In this document: positions 54,680 to 63,363 of the stretch, piece after piece
How positions within the stretch are numbered: the stretch's first letter is position 1
Layout of the letters: each line of letters begins with the position of its first letter
NCBI RefSeq assembly: GCF_014058425.1
Contig: NZ_CP049366.1
Location: forward strand, 806,001-870,000
Source of the DNA: Companilactobacillus pabuli
GTDB taxonomy: Bacteria; Bacillota; Bacilli; Lactobacillales; Lactobacillaceae
DNA length: 64,000 bases
Reading direction: 5' to 3'
Position numbers and translations under genes: made by a program
The notes under the pieces: generated by a model
Seen by the model: only the letters and a program-made list of their open reading frames with translations
Told to the model about the DNA's origin: nothing
Database searches by the model: none

Positions 54680-55907
54680 ATTAATCAATTGTGATCTTTT
54701 GATTGAAAATGGCAAGTTTTCAAAAATTGCCGAAAATATTCATCCTCAAGGCAGTAAAATAATCGATGCTAAGTTCAATCTAGTTACGCCAGGCTTAGTT
54801 GACGTCCACGTCCATTTCAGAGAACCAGGACAAGTTCATAAGGAAACGATTGAGACGGGAACGAAAGCTTCAGCTCATGGTGGTTTTACGACCGTTGGTG
54901 CGATGCCTAATGTTATCCCAGTACCTGATGATGCCGAAAAATTTACGAAGCAGATTGAATTGAACAAAAAGAATTCAGTTATTCATACTTTGCAATACGC
55001 ACCAGTTACTAAAGATGAAACTAGTGATGAATTAGTTGATATTGAAAAGTTAAGCAAGCTAGGAGCCTTCGCCTTTTCAAACGATGGTCACGGAATCATG
55101 AATGCTAAGTCGATGTTTGATGCCATGGAAAGAATTGCCGCTATCAACAGTCATTTAGCAGCTCACGTGGAAGATAAGAACCTCTTCAATAAGGGTGTTA
55201 TTAATTTTGGACCTGCAGCTATACGTTTAGGTTTGCCAGGCATTCAACAAGTAGCAGAAACATCACAATTAGCTAGAGATTTGATGTTGGCTAAAGAAAC
55301 CGGCGTTCACTACCATGTTTGTCACATTTCAACTAAAGATGGCGTGGATTTGGTCAGAGTGGCTAAGGATGCTGGAATCAATGTTACTTGTGAAGTATCG
55401 CCACACCACTTGTTGTTGAGTGAAGATGATATTTTGACAAACGATGCTAATTTCAAAATGAATCCACCATTGCGTAGTGAAAATGATCGTCAAGCTTTAA
55501 TCAGCGGTTTGCAAGATGGCACGATCGACATGATTGCAACTGATCATGCGCCACACGCTGAAAATGAGAAGAATCAAGGTTTTAAAAAGAGCGCCTTTGG
55601 AATCACTGGTATCGAAACGAGTTTTCCATTGATGTACAGCCGCTTAGTCAAAACAGGCATCATTAGTTTAGAAAAATTATTGAATCTGATGTCGACTAAT
55701 CCAAGTAGGATTTTTGACTTAAATGAAGCCGGAGAAATTAAGCTTGGACAAAAAGCTGATTTTTCAATCATCAATCTAGATGATGAATTTGAAATTAATA
55801 AAGCTGATTTTATTTCCAAAGGTTTCAACAGTCCATTCATCGGACAAAAGGTCTTTGGTTCAGTGCAACAAACTTATTGTGATGGACAACTAGTCTATTC
55901 GAAATAG
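54627..55907 (+). CDS. pyrC: dihydroorotase
   Basis: A zinc amidohydrolase (class I) that cyclises carbamoyl aspartate. The metal motif DVHVHFREPG lies near residue 58, KxxAHG-type residues near 90, and TDHAPH near 305 completes the metal site. Two starts are possible inside pyrB: ATG 54627 with AAGGAG only 3 bases away, or ATG 54636 (MNLLVKNAKL) 12 bases after it. Neither spacing is ideal. The overlap suggests coupled translation with pyrB. Confidence 0.95.
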   Translation: MQKMNLLVKNAKLFYTNKLINCDLLIENGKFSKIAENIHPQGSKIIDAKFNLVTPGLVDVHVHFREPGQVHKETIETGTKASAHGGFTTVGAMPNVIPVPDDAEKFTKQIELNKKNSVIHTLQYAPVTKDETSDELVDIEKLSKLGAFAFSNDGHGIMNAKSMFDAMERIAAINSHLAAHVEDKNLFNKGVINFGPAAIRLGLPGIQQVAETSQLARDLMLAKETGVHYHVCHISTKDGVDLVRVAKDAGINVTCEVSPHHLLLSEDDILTNDANFKMNPPLRSENDRQALISGLQDGTIDMIATDHAPHAENEKNQGFKKSAFGITGIETSFPLMYSRLVKTGIISLEKLLNLMSTNPSRIFDLNEAGEIKLGQKADFSIINLDDEFEINKADFISKGFNSPFIGQKVFGSVQQTYCDGQLVYSK

Positions 55908-55923
55908 AGAATGAGGGGTAAAA

Positions 55924-56616
55924 ATGAATAAGCCAGTAATAGTAGCGTTAGATTTTGCAGATGATTTTGAATGTATTAACTTTTTGAATCAATTTCCTAA
56001 GGAACAAAAATTATTTTTGAAGATTGGTTTGGAAATGTTTTGTCAATTCGGTTATCCGTTTGTTAGAAATTTGAGAGAACGTGGTTACAATATTTTTCTT
56101 GATTTGAAGTTACATGATATTCCCAATACAGTTAAGAGAACTTGTGAAATGATTGCTAAATGGGATGTTCAAATGCTAACTGTCCATGCCAGTGGTGGTG
56201 CTGAAATGATTGCCGCTGCCAAAAAAGGTTTAGCAGGTTCTGATACGAAATTACTTGCCGTTACACAGTTAACTTCGTTAGGACAAACTGAATTAAAGAA
56301 TGAATTACAAGTACCACTACAATCTCAAGATTATGTTACACATCTAGCAAAATTAGCATTTGATAACAAAGCCGATGGCGTTATTTCATCAGCTTTGGAA
56401 GTGCCAATGATCAAACAAGCTACTAGTGAAGAATTTTTATGCGTTACCCCAGGTATTCGTCCCAAAGCATCACAAGTGGAAGATCAAAAGCGTGTCGCTA
56501 CACCAGCCAAAGCTAAGACTTTAGGCAGTGATGCCATTGTGGTTGGTCGTCCGATTACTTTAGCTGAAAATGGTTATCAAGCATACATGAATATTTGTAA
56601 GGAGTGGAATAAATAA
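55924..56616 (+). CDS. pyrF: orotidine 5'-phosphate decarboxylase
   Basis: PyrF decarboxylates OMP to UMP. The catalytic motif DLKLHDIPNT lies near residue 60 with its Lys and Asp. VTPGIRPK and VVGRPIT near the C-terminus form the phosphate-binding site. Length 230 is normal. The stop codon overlaps the pyrE start by one base (TAATG), typical of translational coupling. Confidence 0.97.
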   Translation: MNKPVIVALDFADDFECINFLNQFPKEQKLFLKIGLEMFCQFGYPFVRNLRERGYNIFLDLKLHDIPNTVKRTCEMIAKWDVQMLTVHASGGAEMIAAAKKGLAGSDTKLLAVTQLTSLGQTELKNELQVPLQSQDYVTHLAKLAFDNKADGVISSALEVPMIKQATSEEFLCVTPGIRPKASQVEDQKRVATPAKAKTLGSDAIVVGRPITLAENGYQAYMNICKEWNK

Positions 56617-57254
56617 TGGATAAAATCTCAGTCGCAAACAATATTGCCAGTCAATTATTAAAGATCAAGGCGGTGACCTTGAATCCTAAAGAACCCTTCG
56701 TTTGGGCCAGTGGCATTAAGGCTCCGATTTATACAGACAATCGTTTGACCATTGCTTATCCAGATTTTCGCCAAACAATTGCACATGATTTGGCTGAATT
56801 GATCAAAGAAAAATATCCTGAAGCTGAAGTTATCGGAGGAGTTGCCACAGCAGGAATTCCCCATGCTACTGGTGTTTCTAATATTTTAAACTTGCCATTG
56901 AACTATGTCCGTCCGCAAAAAAAGGATCACGGCAAGAAGAGTCAAATCGAGGGTCGCTGTCAAAAAGGCGACAAAGTTGTTTTGATCGATGACTTGATTT
57001 CAACTGGTGGCAGTATTTTAAAAGCCGTCAAAGCAGTTGAAGAAGAGGGCGGAGATGTAATTGGAACTGTCGCAATTTTCTCTTATGATTTGCCAGAAAG
57101 TACTAAGAACTTTGCTGATGCGCATACTAAATTATTTACGTTGACGGATTATCCAACCATGATTCAAGTAGCTCAAAAATTAGACTACGTTGAAGAAAGC
57201 GATATGGAATTATTGCAACAATGGTATCAAAATCCAGAAAGTTGGGGTAAATAA
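56616..57254 (+). CDS. pyrE: orotate phosphoribosyltransferase
   Basis: PyrE attaches PRPP-derived ribose phosphate to orotate. The PRPP-binding motif VVLIDDLISTGGS is near residues 121-133. YVRPQKKDHGKKSQIEG, with the flexible catalytic loop, precedes it. Length 212. It overlaps pyrF and pyrD by one base each, so expression of F, E and D is tightly linked. Confidence 0.97.
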   Translation: MDKISVANNIASQLLKIKAVTLNPKEPFVWASGIKAPIYTDNRLTIAYPDFRQTIAHDLAELIKEKYPEAEVIGGVATAGIPHATGVSNILNLPLNYVRPQKKDHGKKSQIEGRCQKGDKVVLIDDLISTGGSILKAVKAVEEEGGDVIGTVAIFSYDLPESTKNFADAHTKLFTLTDYPTMIQVAQKLDYVEESDMELLQQWYQNPESWGK

Positions 57255-58399
57255 TGAGTCTATATAAGTTAGTTCGTCCAGTGATTTTTAAAGGTGATCC
57301 TGAAGTTGATCATCATTTAGTAGCTAGTGGCTTGAAATTGTTTAATAAGACACCAGAAGTCTTGGAAACAATGTTTCAAGCTAAAAAACCAGACAATATT
57401 AAAGTAACCGTCAAAGGAATTACTTTTGATTCGCCAATTGGTATTGCCGCAGGTTTCGATAAAAAAGCTGAATTTTATAATAGTTTGGGTGCCTTAGGTG
57501 CAGGATTTGTTGAAATCGGAAGTATCACTAAAAATGATCAACCCGGCAATAAGAAAAAACGGATCTTTCGTTTGCCAGAAGACAACGCTATTATCAATCG
57601 TATGGGCTTAAATAACTTAGGCGTTGAAGAAACAAGACGTCATTTAGCTAACACTCCTAAACACGTCAAAGTTGGTATCAGTGTGGCTCCAGGACATGGT
57701 TTGAGTAGTGAAGAAATGGTCGAAGAAATGGTTGAAGATATCAAAGAAATTCATTCTTTTGGTGACTACATCGCTTTGAATCAAAGTTGTCCTAATCAAA
57801 AAGGTGTCACAACTTTACAAGAGATTCCGGTGGCTAAGAATTTGTTACAAAAGATTCACAATTTGCACATTAAGGAGCCAGTATTTTGTAAATTTGGTAA
57901 TGACATTACTGCTGAACAACTGATTGAATTGATTAAAGAAACTGATGGTTTGATGGATGGAATTATTTTGACTAATACAGCTTCAAATCCTAGTCCAATT
58001 CATGACAACCTCAAGTCAGCTCATAAAAATGAAGGTGGTGGTCTCAGTGGTAAGCCAATCTTCAAGAAATCATTGAGTTTAACTAGAGCAATCCATTCAG
58101 CTTTTCCTGATTTGCCAATTATGTTCTCTGGTGGGGTATTCACACCTGAAGATGCTAAAGCAGCTTTAATTGCAGGCGCAAGTTTGGTTCAAGTTTATAC
58201 CGGCTTTATTTATAATGGACCTACTTTAATGAAACAAATTAATCAATATTTATCAGAAAATAAAATTATTAATTCAGATGATTATCAAAACGTTTGTGAA
58301 GCTCCAATTAGAGATTCTGAAGATTTAGCTGTAACACCAATTAACGAAGATAAGAAAGTGGAATTGGATGCCAATTCTGGTGCATCATTTCATGAATAA
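57254..58399 (+). CDS. pyrD: dihydroorotate dehydrogenase, class-2-like
   Basis: A flavoenzyme that oxidises dihydroorotate to orotate. The 381-residue protein has a class 2 style N-terminal extension (LYKLVRPVIFKGDPEVDHH, residues 3-21) and the class 2 motifs GFDKKAEFYNSLGALG and RIFRLPEDNAIINRMGLNN. No pyrK gene is present, which also fits class 2 (quinone-linked, membrane-associated). However, the catalytic-base region reads LNQSCPNQKG with Cys179, where class 2 enzymes usually have Ser. It has an unusual polar C-terminal tail of about 35 residues. Last gene of the operon. Confidence 0.92.
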   Translation: MSLYKLVRPVIFKGDPEVDHHLVASGLKLFNKTPEVLETMFQAKKPDNIKVTVKGITFDSPIGIAAGFDKKAEFYNSLGALGAGFVEIGSITKNDQPGNKKKRIFRLPEDNAIINRMGLNNLGVEETRRHLANTPKHVKVGISVAPGHGLSSEEMVEEMVEDIKEIHSFGDYIALNQSCPNQKGVTTLQEIPVAKNLLQKIHNLHIKEPVFCKFGNDITAEQLIELIKETDGLMDGIILTNTASNPSPIHDNLKSAHKNEGGGLSGKPIFKKSLSLTRAIHSAFPDLPIMFSGGVFTPEDAKAALIAGASLVQVYTGFIYNGPTLMKQINQYLSENKIINSDDYQNVCEAPIRDSEDLAVTPINEDKKVELDANSGASFHE

Positions 58400-58400
58400 C

Positions 58401-58449
58401 AAATAAGAGCCAAGATTGCGTTTTTCCACAATCTTGGCTCTTATTTTGT
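58401..58449. terminator. bidirectional terminator between pyrD and lactate permease
   Basis: AAATAAGAGCCAAGATTG (58401-58418) pairs perfectly over 18 positions with CAATCTTGGCTCTTATTT (58429-58446). Confidence 0.92.
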
Positions 58450-58458
58450 TGATTTTTG

Positions 58459-60045
58459 CTAGATAACCAGTGTAAAGATAAAGCCAACGATACCAACGAC
58501 TAAACCGTAGATCAAAGCCGGTACGGCGGTTTTTCTTAAAATATTTCCTTCTTGACCAGTAAGTCCAACGACTGAACTGACTGAAACAATGTTGTGAACA
58601 CAGATCATATTACCAGCAGCTGCACCAATCAATTGAGCAGCTAAAACTAAGTCAGTTCCAACGCCGGCTTTAGTAGCGATGTCGGCTTGAATTTGTCCGA
58701 AAGTCAAAGTTGAGACAGTCGTACTGCCGGTTACGAATGATCCTAATTGACCAAGGAATGGAGCGATAACTATCCAAACTGAAGATAAGTACTTAGAAAT
58801 AATTTGGGCGATATACATTGGCATGCTAGGGATGTTACTTTGATTTAATTCTGAGTTAGTGAAAATTTGTACCATGATTAAAGTTACAATCAAAGCAATT
58901 GCTGTAGATTTCATTGAAAAAACAACTTTTTTAGCTGTAGGTAAGAATGCTTTGAGAGATTTAACTTGAAGCAATAAACCAATGATAGCGGCAATCGTCA
59001 ACAAAGTACCAGGTGAATAGAGGAACTCCCAGTCCGAATTGATCTGTTTGAAACCGAGAATATTATTCCAAGATAGATTGATATTTTGAGTCAAAAAATT
59101 CTTTAAAGGCATAATAGTTCTTGTCGCTAAAAGTAATAAAATAACTACGATGTATGGTGACCAAGCTGTCAATAGAGACATAGAATGGTCGGATTTGATT
59201 TCTTTTTTTGAAGTTGTCCAAGGTTCTTTGAGAAGCTTTTTAGGCAATAGAAAATTAAATTTGATAGAAATAATAGCAATAATTATCGTGAAAAATGGTG
59301 CTAAGATTGCTACGAATTCGTAACTGATTAAGAATGAAACTACTAAAGCGGATAAACTGTAAACTAGACCGATGAATAATGTCCAAGGTACTAATGTCAG
59401 AAAGTCTTTCTTTTTATGTTCGTCGTTTTTGCCAAAAATAAAAATCAACATAAAAACGAGTAAAAGTGGCATGAACGTTCCTGAAAATAGGTCTAACTGT
59501 GTGATGCGTTGACCAATGGTATTTAAAAAATCACTCTTGTCGCTGACGTTACTCAAACCGACTGTTAAAGGAGTCCCCACAGCACCAAAGGAAGCAGGTG
59601 TTGAATCAGCAACTAGTGACAAAGTGACTGCAGCCATGGGTGAGTATCCTAGGGCAATCATCAAAGGTGCTGTAACCATTGCTGGCGTACCGAATCCGGA
59701 AACACCTTCGATCAAACCACCAAATAAGAAAGCTACTAAAATCAATTGGAGTCGCATATCACCAGAAATTTGATGGAAACCAGAGTTGATACGATCAATT
59801 GCTCCGGTATGTTGCAAAATATTCAACATCATCAAGGCACCAAATAATATCCAAAGAATGGGTAAAGCTTTGTGGATGGATTGGAAAATTGACGCCAAAA
59901 GAACTTTACTAGGCATTTTCCAAAAGAAATAACCTTCTAGTAAAACAATTGCTGCACTGATCGACATACCCTTGGTAGCCGGCATGTTGAGAATGCCCAA
60001 AAGAATAAGCGGCAAAATAACAGCTGAAAGTGCGATTAAAATCAT
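58459..60045 (-). CDS. L-lactate permease family transporter (LctP)
   Basis: A 528-residue polytopic membrane protein with 12 or more hydrophobic helices that matches the LctP family, which moves lactate or glycolate with protons. Motifs visible are EGVSGFGTPAMVTAPL (about 113-128), SPASFGAVGTPLTVG-like PASFGAVGTPL near 154, and a C-terminal GAAAGNMICVHNIVSVSSVVG near 472. Start ATG follows AGGGAG on the minus strand. It is a single-gene unit convergent with the pyr operon. Direction of transport in a fermenter could be lactate export or uptake. Confidence 0.92.
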   Translation of the reverse strand: MILIALSAVILPLILLGILNMPATKGMSISAAIVLLEGYFFWKMPSKVLLASIFQSIHKALPILWILFGALMMLNILQHTGAIDRINSGFHQISGDMRLQLILVAFLFGGLIEGVSGFGTPAMVTAPLMIALGYSPMAAVTLSLVADSTPASFGAVGTPLTVGLSNVSDKSDFLNTIGQRITQLDLFSGTFMPLLLVFMLIFIFGKNDEHKKKDFLTLVPWTLFIGLVYSLSALVVSFLISYEFVAILAPFFTIIIAIISIKFNFLLPKKLLKEPWTTSKKEIKSDHSMSLLTAWSPYIVVILLLLATRTIMPLKNFLTQNINLSWNNILGFKQINSDWEFLYSPGTLLTIAAIIGLLLQVKSLKAFLPTAKKVVFSMKSTAIALIVTLIMVQIFTNSELNQSNIPSMPMYIAQIISKYLSSVWIVIAPFLGQLGSFVTGSTTVSTLTFGQIQADIATKAGVGTDLVLAAQLIGAAAGNMICVHNIVSVSSVVGLTGQEGNILRKTAVPALIYGLVVGIVGFIFTLVI

Positions 60046-60132
60046 AAATAACTCCCTCTTTAAATTAATTTTATATATTATATAACTTTTTACTTATGTA
60101 TGGGAACAGATTTTGAAAAAATTTTAATCAAA

Positions 60133-60162
60133 AAACGAACCTAAAATAATCTAGGTTCGTTT
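60133..60162 (-). terminator. terminator of small unknown gene (minus strand)
   Basis: AAACGAACCTA (60133-60143) and TAGGTTCGTTT (60152-60162) pair perfectly. On the minus strand T6 follows. Confidence 0.88.
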
Positions 60163-60424
60163 ATAGCATTTTAAGAGGACCACCATCAATACCCTTGGTA
60201 ACGGTTACATCATTGGGATTGATCTCAGTGTTCTCAGTTAATAGTTTATTCAAATGTCTGTTAAAGTCTTCCTCATCTAGTTGTGATTTAACGTGCCAGG
60301 ATGAAAAATCACCATTAGTAAAAATGTCGCCAAGTTTTTCAAAAGCAGCGATTTTCTTAGGATCGGTTAAATTATCAGAACTAATGTCTACAAAATAGTT
60401 GGTATACCACAATAAAAACGCCAT
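60161..60424 (-). CDS. hypothetical protein, 87 residues
   Basis: I do not recognise this protein. It starts MAFLLWYTNYFVDIS and is otherwise soluble and acidic, with a predicted helical middle (KKIAAFEKLGDIF) and QLDEEDFNRHLNKLL, then a C-terminal TKGIDGGPLKML. GGAGGA sits properly before ATG 60424, and a strong terminator follows, so it looks like a real single-gene unit. A longer frame up to 60457 lacks a ribosome site. No domain or cofactor motif is visible. Confidence 0.7.
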   Translation of the reverse strand: MAFLLWYTNYFVDISSDNLTDPKKIAAFEKLGDIFTNGDFSSWHVKSQLDEEDFNRHLNKLLTENTEINPNDVTVTKGIDGGPLKML

Positions 60425-60548
60425 AATTTCCTCCGATAGTTGTGTTACTACTATCATAATATAATTTATTTGGTAGCGGTTAACTTTTTGTTAAAAAAGA
60501 TTGTTCCAATTAGTAGCTACCATTAGAATATCTTTAGAGAGGTAGATT

Positions 60549-61046
60549 ATGAGTCAAAAAACATGTCAACAGACTAAAACTATTAGTGAACGGATTATTT
60601 TTGATAAGGATTTAAATGATAAGAAGACACTCTTTGGTGGCAAAACTTTGAGTTTATTGGATGAGAATGCTGGTTTAGCCAGTTTTAAGTTCGTTAAAGG
60701 CAAGATTGCCACAGCTGGGTATGACCATGTCAATTTTTGGAGTCCGATTACAACCGACAAGTATGTCAAGATGGAATCTTTTGTGACGGGCGTGCATAAT
60801 CGGCAAGTAGAAGTCTTTACGAAAATTATTAGTCGTGACATAAAAACTGATAAACCAGAAATTGCTTTTACCAGTTTTTGCACGTTAATAGTCTTAAAAT
60901 CCAATGACAAAATGGAAATTCCTGAAATTATTCCCGAAACTGCTGAAGAAAAATATCTTTGCCAAGGTTTTGAAAATCGTTTAAAGCAAAGAAAAGCTGA
61001 ATACTTACAAAAAAGCGAATTCTTAGGACATTTGAGCCTAAATTAA
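60549..61046 (+). CDS. acyl-CoA thioesterase, hotdog fold
   Basis: A 165-residue protein of the YkhA/BFIT-like acyl-CoA hydrolase group. FGGKTLSLLDENAGLASFKF (about 29-48) holds the catalytic Asp/Glu region at the start of the hotdog helix. A YDHVNFWSPI strand and KMESFVTGVHNRQVEVF follow. It would cleave acyl-CoA to free acid and CoA in the cytoplasm, with chain length preference unknown. The ATG has AGAGAGGTAG upstream. It is a single-gene unit. Confidence 0.85.
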   Translation: MSQKTCQQTKTISERIIFDKDLNDKKTLFGGKTLSLLDENAGLASFKFVKGKIATAGYDHVNFWSPITTDKYVKMESFVTGVHNRQVEVFTKIISRDIKTDKPEIAFTSFCTLIVLKSNDKMEIPEIIPETAEEKYLCQGFENRLKQRKAEYLQKSEFLGHLSLN

Positions 61047-61069
61047 AGGAAACTGAGATGAAAATTAAA

Positions 61070-61112
61070 AGCCTCACTAGAATCTATTACAACGTTCTAG
61101 TGAGGCTATTTT
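61070..61112. terminator. bidirectional terminator between thioesterase and membrane protein gene
   Basis: AGCCTCACTAGAA (61070-61082) and TTCTAGTGAGGCT (61095-61107) pair perfectly over 13 positions. T5 follows on plus, and T4 (TTTTAATTTT) on minus. Confidence 0.9.
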
Positions 61113-61116
61113 TGAA

Positions 61117-61659
61117 TTAATCTATTTTCTCAGCTAACTTTTTTAAGACATTGCTCAAACGAAACAAAGTATTTTTGGAATCGTGAAACTGATTATAACT
61201 CAAGTCCAGATCAATTTTATCTTGATTGATTTCGAGTCGCAGTAAAAATGGCTTACGCAAAAAAGGTAAGAATGACTGCTTTGCAGGTTTAATGGTCAAA
61301 AGATTATTTAAATCATATTGATTTTCACGTTCAATTACTTCGAACCCTTTGATCTGTGAATAACTGATAAATTGAAATTCAGTCCGATTAGGAAAAAGGA
61401 TCATTTTCAATTTATCCCAGTATGAGTTCATTTTGTAGTACGAAATTCCATGATTTTCTAATTGCCAATGACCAAATATTTTTGGTAAATTGACTGGAAA
61501 ATAGATGCAAAGTAACAAAAATAAAACTGCCAAAAATGATATTATTGCTACTTTAATGTTAGCGATTAACCCCAAACCACCAACGAAAAAACTTCCAATG
61601 AAACTGACAATTAATGGACGATGATTGATTCTTTTTCCGAATTCGATCGTATCAGTCAT
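61117..61659 (-). CDS. membrane protein with PH-like cytoplasmic domain, unknown function
   Basis: A 180-residue protein with two membrane helices (about 16-34 and 36-54) joined by a short turn, then a soluble C-terminal region of about 125 residues rich in beta segments (FQFISYSQIKGFEVIE; LTIKPAKQSFLPFL; FLLRLEINQDKIDLDLS) that resembles bacterial PH or EbsA-like domains. The similarity is only by layout, so the name is uncertain. It is divergent from the YfcC-type gene, and the 170 bases between carry a cre site. Confidence 0.7.
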   Translation of the reverse strand: MTDTIEFGKRINHRPLIVSFIGSFFVGGLGLIANIKVAIISFLAVLFLLLCIYFPVNLPKIFGHWQLENHGISYYKMNSYWDKLKMILFPNRTEFQFISYSQIKGFEVIERENQYDLNNLLTIKPAKQSFLPFLRKPFLLRLEINQDKIDLDLSYNQFHDSKNTLFRLSNVLKKLAEKID

Positions 61660-61700
61660 TCTAATGTCTCCCTCTTAAATCTAATAATATTGTAATATTT

Positions 61701-61714
61701 TGTAATCGTTTACA
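61701..61714 (+). promoter_or_regulatory. cre site (CcpA operator) upstream of YfcC-type gene
   Basis: TGTAATCGTTTACA fits the catabolite-responsive element consensus TGWAANCGNTNWCA at every position. It lies 116 bases before the transporter start and 42 bases from the start of the divergent membrane protein gene, so it could act on either. Confidence 0.75.
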
Positions 61715-61748
61715 CAACTGGCATTAAAGGAAAATTTATTTACAAATA

Positions 61749-61760
61749 TTTCCATGGAAA
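61749..61760. repeat. perfect 12-base palindrome, possible operator
   Basis: TTTCCATGGAAA is self-complementary and lies between the cre site and the transporter gene. No regulator can be named. Confidence 0.35.
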
Positions 61761-61829
61761 CCATTGTAATAGTTTATTTTATCGTATATCCTGAAACTAT
61801 ATTATAAATATATATAGGAGGGTTGATTC

Positions 61830-63335
61830 ATGGGAAAAAAAGCTAAAAAATGGCAAATGCCGTCGGCATATACAATTTTATTCTTCTTAATTATTTTAGT
61901 TGCCATTTTGACTTGGATTATACCAGCAGGTGAGTACGCAACCACTAAAGCAGGAAACATTATTGCAGGTACGTACAAAGCCCGCGCAAGCAGTCCTCAA
62001 GGTATTTGGGACGTATTTTTAGCACCGATCAACGGAATGGTTGGTACCGATGTTACTGAAGGGTCAATTTCAGTCTCGCTATTTATCCTAGTTATCGGTG
62101 GATTTTTAGGTGTCGTCAATAAGACTAAGGCCTTGGATGATGGTATCAGTTCTACCGTTCAAAAGTATAAGGGTAAAGAAAAGGCACTTATTCCTATTTT
62201 AATGACATTATTTGCCATCGGTGGTTCTACTTATGGTATGGGTGAAGAAACAATTGCTTTCTACCCAATCTTGATCCCAGTTATGATCAGTGTTGGTTAC
62301 GACTCGATCACAGCGATTTCTCTAGCTTTAATTGGTTCACAAGTTGGATGTTTGGCTTCAACAGTTAACCCATTTGCGACTGGTGTTGCTTCACAAACAA
62401 TCAACATTTCACCTGGTGACGGGTTGATTCCACGTTTCATTCTTTTGATTTTGGTAACTGGAATTAGTATTTTTTACGTTATGCACTATGCAGATAAAAT
62501 CAAAAAAGATCCATCACAATCATACGTTTTTGAACGTCGTCAAAAGGATTTGGAAGAATTCTCTATGGCTGACAGAACAATTGGTGAAAAATTAACTAAG
62601 AAGCAAAAGAGTGTTCTCTGGCTATTTGCACTTACTTTTGTAGTTATGATCACTAGTTTGATTCCTTGGTCAAGTTTGAATCCAAATTGGACATTCTTTG
62701 ACAGCTTTACAAAATGGTTAACAAACGTACCATTCTTAGGTGCTTTGATTGGTAAAGATATTGCTCCACTTGGTACATGGTACTTTACAGAAATCACAAC
62801 GCTATTCTTCATGATGTCAGTTATCATTATGTTCATCTTTGGTATGAAAGAATCAGAATATATTGATGCTTTCTTGAATGGTATGAATGAATTCTTGAGT
62901 GTTGCGATTATCGTTGCGGTTGCTCGTGGTATTCAAGTTATCATGAACAATGGTTACATTACTGCTACAGTTCTACACGCTGGTGAAACAGGACTACAAA
63001 ATCTTTCTGCCGGTGTCTTCATTGTATTAACATATATTTTCTACATTCCAATGTCATTCTTGATTCCTTCAACTTCTGGACTAGCTGCCGCTACAATGGG
63101 AATTATGGGACCATTAGGTAAGTTCTCTGGTGTTGACGGATCATTAGTTATCACAGCTTATCAATCAGCTTCAGGATTAGTTAACTTGATTACACCAACT
63201 TCAGGTATCGTTATGGGTGCTTTGGCTATTGGACATGTAAGTATCGTTAAATGGTGGAAGTACATGTGGAAGTTGGTTGCCATTTTATTCGTGGTAATTG
63301 CAGTCTTCTTAGTTATTTGCTCGATGTTTAAGTAA
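61830..63335 (+). CDS. YfcC family transporter (C4-dicarboxylate/amino acid carrier superfamily)
   Basis: A 501-residue membrane protein with about 12 helices. The first helix follows a basic start (MGKKAKKWQMPSAY), and the WIIPAGEYATT segment and FAIGGSTYGMGEETIAFYPI with ASTVNPFATGVASQ are hallmarks of the YfcC group. Substrates of this group are poorly known, with amino acids or peptides suggested. The dipeptidase gene starts 28 bases downstream, so uptake of peptides or amino acids is the best inference. AGGAGGG precedes the ATG. A cre site upstream suggests control by carbon source. Confidence 0.87.
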   Translation: MGKKAKKWQMPSAYTILFFLIILVAILTWIIPAGEYATTKAGNIIAGTYKARASSPQGIWDVFLAPINGMVGTDVTEGSISVSLFILVIGGFLGVVNKTKALDDGISSTVQKYKGKEKALIPILMTLFAIGGSTYGMGEETIAFYPILIPVMISVGYDSITAISLALIGSQVGCLASTVNPFATGVASQTINISPGDGLIPRFILLILVTGISIFYVMHYADKIKKDPSQSYVFERRQKDLEEFSMADRTIGEKLTKKQKSVLWLFALTFVVMITSLIPWSSLNPNWTFFDSFTKWLTNVPFLGALIGKDIAPLGTWYFTEITTLFFMMSVIIMFIFGMKESEYIDAFLNGMNEFLSVAIIVAVARGIQVIMNNGYITATVLHAGETGLQNLSAGVFIVLTYIFYIPMSFLIPSTSGLAAATMGIMGPLGKFSGVDGSLVITAYQSASGLVNLITPTSGIVMGALAIGHVSIVKWWKYMWKLVAILFVVIAVFLVICSMFK

Positions 63336-63363
63336 TTTTGTTTAAATAATGGGGGAAAGAATA

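Noticed and set aside
60467-60482. cre-like TGGTAGCGGTTAAC upstream of the thioesterase gene
   Set aside because: It mismatches the conserved final CA positions of the consensus, and the match is within what AT-rich DNA gives by chance.
61058-61120. 20-codon ORF (MKIKSLTRIYYN...) with AAAGGA upstream
   Set aside because: It is mostly made of the perfect bidirectional terminator stem at 61070-61107, so the coding look is a by-product of the hairpin.
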